Below are positions 17,322-25,520 of a stretch of DNA of 59,354 nucleotides, piece by piece (the first letter of the stretch is position 1; each line of letters starts with the position of its first letter). The translations under genes were made by a program, and so were the position numbers. The notes beneath the pieces are model-generated. The model had not been told where the DNA came from, did no database searches, and saw only the letters and a list, made by a program, of their open reading frames with translations. This DNA is from BD2-11 clade cluster bacterium bin43 (GTDB taxonomy: Bacteria > Gemmatimonadota > Gemmatimonadetes > Longimicrobiales > Gaopeijiaceae): the NCBI GenBank assembly GCA_002238605.1, contig MPMR01000027.1, positions 1-59,354 of the forward strand, given 5' to 3'.

Positions 17322-17688
17322 GACTGCCGTTCCAGCCGCATCGATGCCCGTAACGTTGATGACGTGTCTTCAAGACCGTCAACCGGTAGTAAATCGCCTA
17401 AGTGGTTATGCTGTATCATGATGGGTCATGCTGGGTCAGGCTTTGCGGACGGCTCCGCCAGCGGGGCGACAAAGCACCCCCGCCCGGCATTTGCGGGCGC
17501 CTCCCCAACAGGATCTGTACGTCGACCAGACGGAGGGGATCGGAAGCAACGGACCACGCGCCGCGCGGAGGCGAGTCGGCAGGTTCGGGATCCGGATCCG
17601 GGCGCGATGGTCAAGCCGCCAGGCCCCCGAAGTGGATCGACCTCGGCCGACTTGCGAAACCGGCTGGAGGCGGGGCTATTCCGACCCC
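17322..17688. promoter_or_regulatory. divergent control region between the tra operon and the S24 repressor
   Basis: No gene is seen in this stretch. It is locally AT-richer around 17385-17425 and has a tandem decamer, GGGTCATGCT then GGGTCAGGCT, at 17423-17442. The two genes that flank it are both DNA-binding and point away from each other. A repressor-operated switch is therefore likely, with the tandem decamer as operator candidate. No single pair of promoter boxes is convincing. Confidence 0.4.
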
Positions 17689-18414
17689 ATGGGACGAACG
17701 AAGAAGAAGGACTCCATACCTCTGGATCCCGTGCGCAAGCGGCTACTCCGGCTGCTGACGGCGAAGGGCTCGACCCTGCGCACCGCCTCGGTTGCCATGG
17801 GCCGGAACAACGCCTACCTGCAACAGTTCATCCACAGGGGCACGCCGAAGGTTCTTGCCGAGGACGACCGCGAGATCCTCGCGGAGCACCTGGGCTGCCG
17901 GCCCGAGCTACTCAAGCACGGCCGGAGTTTCCGGCTCTCGACGAACGCCACGCGGCCTTCGCCGCCCGACGACGCATACGCCGCGCCAATCGGCTACAGC
18001 GCCGTGCCGGAGGCGGAGCTCAAAGAGGAGCCGGACGCGGAGGAAGCCTGGAACGGCGAGTTGCGGGTGACCGGAGATGCTTGGATGTTCGCCGATGCGT
18101 TCATCCGCCACCGGCTCCGGACCGATCCCGGCGACCTGTGGATGGTCGAGGTGGACGGGGACTCGATGGAACCGCTGCTCTCAAGCGGCGACCACATCCT
18201 GATCGACGTGAGCCGGACGGTGCTTGCGCCGCCCGGGATGTTCGTGATCTGGGACGGCATCGCGCTCGTCGCCACGCGGATCGAGCGGTTGCCGCACTCC
18301 GAGCCGGCACGCGTGATGCTCAAGTCCGTCAACCCCGAATACGACAGCTACGAGTGTACTGCCGAAGAGGTCCGCGTCGTCGGACGCGCCGTTTGGGTCT
18401 CCAGAAGGCTGTAG
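17689..18414 (+). CDS. S24-family (CI/LexA-like) repressor
   Basis: A 241-aa repressor. The N-terminal HTH covers RKRLLRLLTAKGSTLRTASV to about residue 65. A linker follows, then the S24 peptidase fold with the Ser of GDSMEPLLSSGD and the Lys of ARVMLKSVNPEYD. Such proteins cleave themselves when RecA is activated and so couple element transfer to DNA damage. The ATG at 17689 (MGRTKKKDS) is chosen as the start of recognisable protein. The frame is open further upstream but without a convincing start. It diverges from the AlpA gene. Confidence 0.88.
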   Translation: MGRTKKKDSIPLDPVRKRLLRLLTAKGSTLRTASVAMGRNNAYLQQFIHRGTPKVLAEDDREILAEHLGCRPELLKHGRSFRLSTNATRPSPPDDAYAAPIGYSAVPEAELKEEPDAEEAWNGELRVTGDAWMFADAFIRHRLRTDPGDLWMVEVDGDSMEPLLSSGDHILIDVSRTVLAPPGMFVIWDGIALVATRIERLPHSEPARVMLKSVNPEYDSYECTAEEVRVVGRAVWVSRRL

Positions 18415-18449
18415 GACTGGTAGAAACCCGAAACCCCCGCGCCCGGAGG

Positions 18450-18479
18450 CCGTTCGGGAGCGGAACCGTCCCCGAACGG
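18450..18479 (+). terminator. hairpin after the repressor gene
   Basis: CCGTTCGGG and CCCGAACGG pair across a 12-base loop, 35 bases after the repressor stop. There is no T-run, so intrinsic termination is uncertain. Confidence 0.4.
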
Positions 18480-18809
18480 GCTGGGTCGCGCGGAGCGGCC
18501 GATGACCGTTGCGGCTTGAAATCGCCCGGGCCACGATCATTGGGCTGGCTCGTCGGCAATGTCGGATCCTTGATGCGCAGCACGGCCACAATGGCGCGCG
18601 ACGCGGCTGGGAACCGAGAACCGCACCTCAAACGGCCCGGCAGCCGCCACGTCCGCGCGACCCAGAACTCCCGAAGCACCGCGATGCGGCGCGAAACGCC
18701 CCGTCCAAGCATCTGGTTCGCACCATCCGCATCCCAATCGGCACCGGCAAGCCACCACTCTGGGATCGTAAAGTCCGGCGCCAAGCGCGCTTGGGCGTCC
18801 CGAATCGGT
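18480..18809. other. non-coding stretch before the defence operon
   Basis: I see no supported gene here. Open frames exist on both strands but they have no ribosome site and no family pattern. It may be the edge of the defence cargo. Confidence 0.4.
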
Positions 18810-18838
18810 TTGACGGAATGACCTGATTTCGCTATCTT
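18810..18838 (+). promoter_or_regulatory. sigma-70-like promoter of the phosphorothioation operon
   Basis: TTGACG (18810-18815) and TATCTT (18833-18838) are separated by exactly 17 bases, about 225 bases upstream of the first gene. This is the best promoter-like sequence in the region. It implies a 5' leader of roughly 220 bases (18845-19064) with no gene in it. Confidence 0.55.
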
Positions 18839-19064
18839 CGGTTTCTATACGGTGTGCGCAGGCGGGATGAGCCGCAAATTGGCGGCGGCTTGACCTTCTC
18901 GGTAAACTCTTGGCGTGGGTTCGCGCCAAGAGGAGGCTCACCCGACTCGGTCTGCGAACACCGAGGCACATCGGTAGGCTCGCACGCCGCCAAGCCCGAG
19001 TCTGCGAGACTGCTGCTGGGCCAACCCGATCACCGTGTTTCGGAATGGAGGAAGGAAGAGCCCA

Positions 19065-19994
19065 ATGGCCATCCGGTATCGGTTTAGCGGACACGAGACC
19101 TTTCCGTTCCGGTATCTCTGGCCCCAGAAGGGGGTCCGGGGAATCATCGACGACCCTAACCTCTTCTTCCGCGAGGACGCCATCGTACGGCTCGGCGTCG
19201 GCAAGAACATGGTCTCCTCGATCCGATTCTGGTGCCAAGCGCTGGGCTTGGCGCAGGCAGATGGGCGTAGGCGCACCGCAGAGCCCACGGAACTCGGGCG
19301 GAAGCTCTTCGGAAAACACGGATGGGACCCCTATCTTGAGGATCCGGGTACACTGTGGCTGCTTCACTGGGAGTTGATCGATTCGCCGGGAATCGCTTCG
19401 ACATGGTCACTCGCGTTCACTGGCTGGCGGCGGGATGCGTTCACGCGTAGAGAGCTTGTGGAGTGGCTGGCGCTGATTGCCAAAGAGCGGGCAAATCAGC
19501 ACACTTCGCGCAACTCCTTGAGGCGCGATGTGGAGGTGTTCATCCGGACCTACGTGCCCACAGGCGCGCGTTCCCGCCGCGCGATCGAAGACACGTTCGA
19601 TTGTCCTCTTTCCGAACTCGGGCTGTTACGCAGGGAGGACCGCGACCTGTACCGATTCAGCCGCGGCGCCAAGCCGAACCTCCCCATCGAGATTCTGGCT
19701 TACGCTCTGGCCAGGTATTGGGACCGGGAGGCCGGCGGGCAGGAAACGCTAACCTTCGATCGTGTCCTGTACGGGTTGGGGTCGATTGGATCGGCGTTTC
19801 AGCTCTCTGATGCTGGCCTCGCCGCACATCTCGAAGCGCTTCCGAATTGGGCCGGCTTCGACTACGATGAGACGGGCGGTCTGCGTCTCCTTATTCGCCG
19901 CGAGCGCGCGAGGTCGAGACCTCCGATCCGTCTGCTCGAACGGTATTATGCCAGCCAAGCGGACAAGGGGAAGACTACCGAGGTGGCTGCGTGA
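19065..19994 (+). CDS. sspB: SspB-like DUF4007 protein of the DNA phosphorothioation system
   Basis: A 309-aa protein starting MAIRYRFSGHETFPFRYLWP, the hallmark of DUF4007. In the published single-strand phosphorothioation system SspABCD, SspB is a DUF4007 nicking enzyme needed for backbone sulphur insertion. The start is set by GGAGGAAGGAAG upstream. An earlier in-frame ATG lies ten codons upstream. Its stop overlaps the next gene by four bases, so it is co-translated with the ATPase. The assignment rests on the N-terminal motif and on the PAPS-reductase-like and cysteine desulphurase neighbours. Confidence 0.85.
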   Translation: MAIRYRFSGHETFPFRYLWPQKGVRGIIDDPNLFFREDAIVRLGVGKNMVSSIRFWCQALGLAQADGRRRTAEPTELGRKLFGKHGWDPYLEDPGTLWLLHWELIDSPGIASTWSLAFTGWRRDAFTRRELVEWLALIAKERANQHTSRNSLRRDVEVFIRTYVPTGARSRRAIEDTFDCPLSELGLLRREDRDLYRFSRGAKPNLPIEILAYALARYWDREAGGQETLTFDRVLYGLGSIGSAFQLSDAGLAAHLEALPNWAGFDYDETGGLRLLIRRERARSRPPIRLLERYYASQADKGKTTEVAA

Positions 19995-22900
19995 ACGCGC
20001 CCCGTCTCTGCGATGTGATCTCTGTTCGAGGGCGTTTCCACAGCTCCGTCAATGTTCCGCGGGATTGGCGTCTGGAAACGGACCGGACGGCCTATATCGT
20101 TACGCCTAGCATCCGGGAACTCACCGAGCGGATCGTCAGGGAAACGGAAGCTCGCGGCGGCGTCCGCAGCTGGTCGATCACGGGCCCCTACGGCTCCGGA
20201 AAGTCGGCATTCGCGCTCTTCCTGGTGGACCTACTGGCAGGGAATCCCCCTACGCATGCCGTGGGGCAGTTGATCGGGGAGGGATCCTCGCTCCCTCCCG
20301 GTGGATTCGTACCCGTGCTCCTAGTGGCGGAGCGGAATCCGCTTGGTCCCGCACTTACACGGGCATTGGCTGACGCGGTGGACGAAATTTCGCCTTCCCT
20401 CGCCGAGGAAGTCCGGAGGTACTGTCCGTCGTCGGGTGCCGGTGTCGCCCGGACATTCTCCCGAGCAGCGCGCTGCTTGCAGTCACACGGTTACGCCGGC
20501 CTATTGGTCATCGTAGACGAACTCGGCAAGTTCCTCGAGTTCGCGGAAGCGAATCCAACCGAGGGCGATGTCTTCCTCCTTCAGCAGGTCGCAGAGGAAT
20601 CGCAGCGCTCGGAGGCACCGATCCTGTTCGTCACGATCCTACACAGTGGGCTCGCTGACTACTTGCCCGTGAACGACGAGGTCCGACGCGCCGAGTGGCA
20701 GAAGATTCAAGGACGATTCCGTGATGTAGCTTTCCAGCCGCCCGCAGAGCAGATGATCGCTTTGGTCGCGCAGGCAATTGAGTCACAAGCGCCGGGCCCG
20801 CTGGCCGAGGCGTGGGCGCAAGAGGTGGAGCGGGTCGCAAGGACGGGTGGCGTCTTGGCCGGAGCTACGCGGCACATTCCGGTCGATCTGCTTCACCGGT
20901 GCGTCCCACTGCATCCTGTGACGACCCTTTTGCTTTGGCCATTGTTCCGGTCTAAGGTAGCTCAGAACGAGCGGTCGCTCTTCGCGTTCCTCACCAGTGG
21001 TGAGGGATTCGGATTCCAAGAATACCTTCGGCGCACGGCTTGGGACGGCGGAGAGTTGCCCTTCCTGCGTCCGGCGTGGTTGCACGACTATATCCCCTGG
21101 GCTCTCGGAGCCCGGGCTTTCATGGGCGATCGTGCCGCAGCGTGGGCACTCATCGAAGATGGGATCCGCAGGCTCCCGCAGGATACGCCGTCGGGCACCG
21201 AGGACGTGCTGAAGACGCTGGGCCTCCTGAGCATGTACGGAAGTGGTGTGGGGCTTCCAGCTTCGAAAGCTGTCATTGATGCGGCAATGGGATTCGACAG
21301 CGCACCGGCACTTGAGGTGCTGGCAGAGCGCTCGCTCATCGTCTTCCGGCGGCACGCTGGGGGCTACGCGCTGTGGGAGGGTTCGGATTTCGACCCAAAC
21401 GCCGCTTTCAGCGCAGCCCGCGAACGCGTGTGTTTTGGAGACATCGTAGCACGCCTCAAGCGATCGCTGCCACTCCGGCCCGTAGTGGCGCGACGGCACT
21501 ACGCGGAGACTGGAACGTTGCGGTTCCTTGAGGTGGACATCGTGCCCGCAGGACTTGAGAACGTGATCGACGCGCTCGACAAACCTACTAAGGCGGATGG
21601 TCGGGTGGTGTACGTGATTCCAGGTGACGGTGAGACGTGGGCGTCAGTCGCTGAGCAGATTCGTGCGGTCACGACTGCCGACGAGCGGCTGTTGCGACTC
21701 CTCGCGGTGCCCAAGTCGTTCGCAGACATCGAGCGTGCCCTCGCAGATGTTGAGTGCTGGAGATGGGTTCTTGAAAACACGCCAGAACTTCGGGGCGACC
21801 GAGTCGCACGGCGTGAGGTCCGATCACGCCATTCCGTGGCGATGGAGTTGCTCGAGCGGCTAGCTGGACAACTGTTTGGGCTCGCCGGATCTCTCTTTCA
21901 GCCCGCCTTCTCTGCGTGGGTCGCAGGCGGAGAGATTCACGAGATTCGCTCGGCGCGTCATTTTCAGCGCTGGATCTCACGACGCTGTGCCCAAGTCTTC
22001 GCGTCGGCGCCTACGCTTCACAACGAGCTCCTCAACCGGCGGATACTATCATCCGCTGCCGCCGCGGGCCGCCGCAATCTGCTTCAAGGCATGGTGGAGA
22101 AGGCAAACGAGTCGCGACTTGGGATCCAAGGCACGCCGGCCGAGGCGAGTATGTATGAGGCGGTTCTTCGGAGAGGAGGCTTCCATCGAGAGGGAGAGCA
22201 CGGATGGTCGCTAGGCGCTCCGAGCGGGGATTGGCAGCCTGCCTGGGACACCGCGCTTACGTTCTTGGAAGCGACAAGGGAGGCGCGCCGCCCGGTCGGC
22301 GAACTTCTAGACGAATTGCGTAGTCCGCCCTTTGGCATCCTCGATGGAGCGCTTCCCGTCCTGATCACCGTGTTGCTGCTAGTCCACCGTGACGAAGTAG
22401 CCCTTTACGAAGACGGCGTTTTCGTTCCGGGATTCCGCATCGAGGTCGTAGAGCGGCTCGTGCGCAGTCCTGGAACCTTCGAGATCCAGAGCCACCGTCT
22501 AGATTCTGGCCAGATTGCCGCACTCCAAGCGCTTCGGAGTGTCTTGGCCGTAGGGGATGTGGATAGGATCAGGATCGATGCAGTTGACCTGTTGCCCGTC
22601 GTAAAGCTGCTTATCGGATTCGTCGTCAAGTTGCACCCTTTCGTGAGGAAGACCAAGCGCCTCGATCCGCTGGAAGCAGCTGCGGCGCGAGACCGACTCC
22701 TAGATGCCCGTGACCCCCGGGCGCTGCTGTTCGAGGAGTTGCCCGAGGCACTGGGCATGACGCTGGAGGGTGGAGAGGACGCCACGGAGTTCGCGACGCG
22801 ACTCCACCGAAGCCTTAAGGGACTCGCTCATGCGTACCCGCGGCTCTTAGACGGAATCGAGAGATCACTGCGCGAAGCGTTCGGCCTAGATGGATCCGCT

Positions 22901-23398
22901 GTCACGGCACGGACAAGCTTGGCTGCGCGCGCAAGTCCCTTAGCCGAATTCGCTGGTGATGGACAATTGGGGTTGTTCGTGCGCGAAGCTGCTTCCAATC
23001 ACCCGGACCGCGATTGGCGCGAGACCCTCGGGCGCGTTGTCCAGGGCGGACTGCCACCCACGCACTGGTCGGACCGAGATCTGACGGTGTTCCGCTTGCG
23101 ACTCCAAGAGGTGGCTGGTGAGTTCGCCCGGCTCGAAGAACTTGCCGCCGAGCGCGGGTACAACGAAACCAATCGCGTTCTTCGGATCGGGGTTCTTGAC
23201 GGTGCCTACGCTGAGTACCGCCACATTATCACGATGGACGAGGCCCGTTCGTCCGAAGTATCCGAGCTTGCGGTGCATGTGGACGAAGCACTGCGGTCGA
23301 ACGGAGGCAGAGATTCATCCCGCGTGCGCTTGGCTGCCCTCGCGCATGTTGCCAAAAGCTTGCTGGGAAGCGAAAAGAAAGAGAGGAGTGGCAAATAG
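19991..23398 (+). CDS. sspC: SspC-like large P-loop ATPase
   Basis: An 1135-aa protein. It has Walker A GPYGSGKSAFALFL (about residue 66) and Walker B GLLVIVDELGKFLEF, followed by a sensor-like ILFVTILHSGL. The remaining 800 residues are helical and carry no domain I can name. In Ssp loci the ATPase gene lies between the DUF4007 gene and the PP-loop gene, exactly as here. It is expected to drive DNA remodelling during sulphur transfer. The start overlaps sspB by four bases and the stop overlaps the next GTG by one (TAGTG). Confidence 0.82.
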   Translation: MNAPRLCDVISVRGRFHSSVNVPRDWRLETDRTAYIVTPSIRELTERIVRETEARGGVRSWSITGPYGSGKSAFALFLVDLLAGNPPTHAVGQLIGEGSSLPPGGFVPVLLVAERNPLGPALTRALADAVDEISPSLAEEVRRYCPSSGAGVARTFSRAARCLQSHGYAGLLVIVDELGKFLEFAEANPTEGDVFLLQQVAEESQRSEAPILFVTILHSGLADYLPVNDEVRRAEWQKIQGRFRDVAFQPPAEQMIALVAQAIESQAPGPLAEAWAQEVERVARTGGVLAGATRHIPVDLLHRCVPLHPVTTLLLWPLFRSKVAQNERSLFAFLTSGEGFGFQEYLRRTAWDGGELPFLRPAWLHDYIPWALGARAFMGDRAAAWALIEDGIRRLPQDTPSGTEDVLKTLGLLSMYGSGVGLPASKAVIDAAMGFDSAPALEVLAERSLIVFRRHAGGYALWEGSDFDPNAAFSAARERVCFGDIVARLKRSLPLRPVVARRHYAETGTLRFLEVDIVPAGLENVIDALDKPTKADGRVVYVIPGDGETWASVAEQIRAVTTADERLLRLLAVPKSFADIERALADVECWRWVLENTPELRGDRVARREVRSRHSVAMELLERLAGQLFGLAGSLFQPAFSAWVAGGEIHEIRSARHFQRWISRRCAQVFASAPTLHNELLNRRILSSAAAAGRRNLLQGMVEKANESRLGIQGTPAEASMYEAVLRRGGFHREGEHGWSLGAPSGDWQPAWDTALTFLEATREARRPVGELLDELRSPPFGILDGALPVLITVLLLVHRDEVALYEDGVFVPGFRIEVVERLVRSPGTFEIQSHRLDSGQIAALQALRSVLAVGDVDRIRIDAVDLLPVVKLLIGFVVKLHPFVRKTKRLDPLEAAAARDRLLDARDPRALLFEELPEALGMTLEGGEDATEFATRLHRSLKGLAHAYPRLLDGIERSLREAFGLDGSAVTARTSLAARASPLAEFAGDGQLGLFVREAASNHPDRDWRETLGRVVQGGLPPTHWSDRDLTVFRLRLQEVAGEFARLEELAAERGYNETNRVLRIGVLDGAYAEYRHIITMDEARSSEVSELAVHVDEALRSNGGRDSSRVRLAALAHVAKSLLGSEKKERSGK

Positions 23399-24216
23399 TG
23401 AAGACTGAAACTGAACGGCGTCATATTGTGCTCGTATCTGGGGGCAAGGATAGCACTGCACTCGCCCTCTGGCTAAGGGATCATCGCCCCGACTTGGAGG
23501 TGGAGTATGTGTTCTGCGACACCCACAAGGAACTCCCTGAGACGTACGAATACCTCACGCGCATCGAGGCATACCTCGGCAAGCCCGTCACGCGGCTGTG
23601 CTCAGGGCTGGGAGAGAGAGGCTTCGACCACTGGCTTAAGGTCTACGGCGACTACCTCCCCGCCCCAAACATGCGGTGGTGCACACGGAAGCTGAAAATC
23701 GAGCCCTTCGAAGACTATGTGGGCGAGGATCCCGTGTATCTCTACGTCGGCATCCGGGCAGACGAGCACCGTCAAGGGTACATCTCCACCAAACGGAACG
23801 TTACGCCAATCTACCCGTTCCGCGAAGAGGGCATCACGAAGGAGGACGTGTTCCGCATTCTGGACGAGTCGGGTGTCGGATTACCTACGTATTACCAATG
23901 GCGGACTCGATCAGGGTGCTTCTTCTGCTTCTTCCAGCGGAAGAAGGAGTGGGTAGGCCTCACGGAGAATCACCCCGACCTATTTGAAATGGCGAAGGCT
24001 TACGAGAAGCCAGAAGAAGGGTTCACCTGGGTGCAGGGGGAGCCTCTCGACACCTTCCAGGATCCCGAGCGTGTGGAGGAAATCCAGCGCAAGGAATCGG
24101 AGCGAGTGGCACGGATGTCGACTCGGCGCAAACCCCGCAACCTTGCAGAGGCCTTCGGGTTCGTGGAATCCGACGAGATGGATGAGCCCTCCGGATGCCT
24201 GATATGCCATCTGTAG
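23398..24216 (+). CDS. sspD: SspD/DndC-like ATP pyrophosphatase (PAPS reductase fold)
   Basis: A 272-aa enzyme that activates DNA phosphate with ATP so that sulphur can be inserted. The PP-loop is VLVSGGKDSTALAL at residues 11-24. Conserved cysteines occur in RWCTRKLK and RSGCFFCFFQRKKEW, positions where DndC-type proteins bind an iron-sulphur cluster. The C-terminus ends SGCLICHL with two more cysteines. The GTG start overlaps the sspC stop in TAGTG. It overlaps the desulphurase gene by 22 bases. Confidence 0.9.
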   Translation: MKTETERRHIVLVSGGKDSTALALWLRDHRPDLEVEYVFCDTHKELPETYEYLTRIEAYLGKPVTRLCSGLGERGFDHWLKVYGDYLPAPNMRWCTRKLKIEPFEDYVGEDPVYLYVGIRADEHRQGYISTKRNVTPIYPFREEGITKEDVFRILDESGVGLPTYYQWRTRSGCFFCFFQRKKEWVGLTENHPDLFEMAKAYEKPEEGFTWVQGEPLDTFQDPERVEEIQRKESERVARMSTRRKPRNLAEAFGFVESDEMDEPSGCLICHL

Positions 24217-25520
24217 GCTCCCGATCCGTTCCAGCCCGCGTGCCAGGAGGCCACCATCGTGCAGCGGCGCAGCGGCGTGGGCGGACGTGCGGCGTCTATC
24301 TTGACAACCACGCTTCAACGCCATGCGACCCGCGCGTCGTTGAGGAGATGCTCCCGTACTTCTACGAAAAGTGCGCCAACCCGGCGAGCAGTATGCACGC
24401 GGATGGCCGCAAGGCCGCCGAAGCCGTGCAGGCCGCCCGCCAACAGGTGGCTGCCTCAATCGGCGCGGAGCCGTCCGAAATCATCTTCACGAGCGGAGCC
24501 ACCGAGAGCAACAACCTCGCCATCCTTGGAGCCGCCAGTGCCTCGTCTTGCGGGAGGAGACGCATTCTCGCCGGGGCGATTGAGCACAAGTCCGTGGTAG
24601 TTCCCTGCTGGAGTCTGCTGAAACAGGGTTTCGATGTCGAGATCATCCCGGTTGCGGACGATGGGCGAATCGACCTCAACGCTCTCACCGACATGCTCGA
24701 CGAGAACACGTTCCTGGTCACCGTACAGGCCGTGAATAACGAGATTGGGACGATCCAGCCGGTGTCCGAAGTCTGCGAAATCGCTCACGCGTCTGGAGCG
24801 CTCCTACATTGCGACGCCGCCCAAGCACTTGGCCGAATCGGAATCCACGTGGGCGACTGGGGTGCGGACCTCCTCTCGCTAAGCGGGCACAAGTGCTATG
24901 GTCCAAAGGGCATCGGATCGCTCTACATTCGCGGTGGCGCACGCAGGGCGCCGCTGCAGTCGATCGTGCACGGCGGTGGGCAGGAATTCGATGTGCGCTC
25001 CGGCACGCTGAACGTGCCCGGCATCGTGGGCCTCGGGGCAGCTGCGGAGTTTGCCGAGCGGGACCGGCGATCCGATTCGGAGAGAATCGGGCGGCTGCGT
25101 GACCGATTTGAGCGCCAAGTGATCTCGTCAATCCCCACGGCACGTCGAAACGGTGCGACCGCCGCGCGTGTGGCAGGCAACTCCTCCCTGACCCTCCCGG
25201 GCATCGAAGCGGAGGCGCTCATCGCCCGTCTCGGCGATGTTCACTGTAGTACCGGGGCGGCCTGCACGGCCGGAGCGCTGGAGCCATCCCACGTCCTCAG
25301 CGCCATCGGGCTCACGCGCGCCGAAGCATACAGCACTGTGCGAGTCGGAATCGGTCGCTTCAACACCGAGGACGATGTTTCCTACGCGGCCTCGCGCCTC
25401 GTTCGCACAGTCGAGCGGCTCAGTAGAATCCCCACGCCCGCCAAGACACGCAGCCCGAGCGAACACGCCGTTGGTCAGGGGACACCGACTCGTCATGGGA
25501 CGGCGGGGAGAGAAATCTAG
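24195..25520 (+). CDS. sspA: SspA/DndA-like cysteine desulphurase
   Basis: A 441-aa PLP enzyme that mobilises sulphur from cysteine. The fold begins at VYLDNHASTPCDPRVVEEML. It shows the PLP-site TSGATESNNLAI, the Schiff-base Lys in SLSGHKCYGPKGIGSLYI and the active-site Cys in CSTGAACTAG. About 30 unusual residues precede the domain, so the true start may be internal. The listed ATG overlaps sspD. In phosphorothioation loci this enzyme loads sulphur onto the SspD/DndC protein. The C-terminal 30 residues are a poorly conserved tail. Confidence 0.9.
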   Translation: MPDMPSVGSRSVPARVPGGHHRAAAQRRGRTCGVYLDNHASTPCDPRVVEEMLPYFYEKCANPASSMHADGRKAAEAVQAARQQVAASIGAEPSEIIFTSGATESNNLAILGAASASSCGRRRILAGAIEHKSVVVPCWSLLKQGFDVEIIPVADDGRIDLNALTDMLDENTFLVTVQAVNNEIGTIQPVSEVCEIAHASGALLHCDAAQALGRIGIHVGDWGADLLSLSGHKCYGPKGIGSLYIRGGARRAPLQSIVHGGGQEFDVRSGTLNVPGIVGLGAAAEFAERDRRSDSERIGRLRDRFERQVISSIPTARRNGATAARVAGNSSLTLPGIEAEALIARLGDVHCSTGAACTAGALEPSHVLSAIGLTRAEAYSTVRVGIGRFNTEDDVSYAASRLVRTVERLSRIPTPAKTRSPSEHAVGQGTPTRHGTAGREI

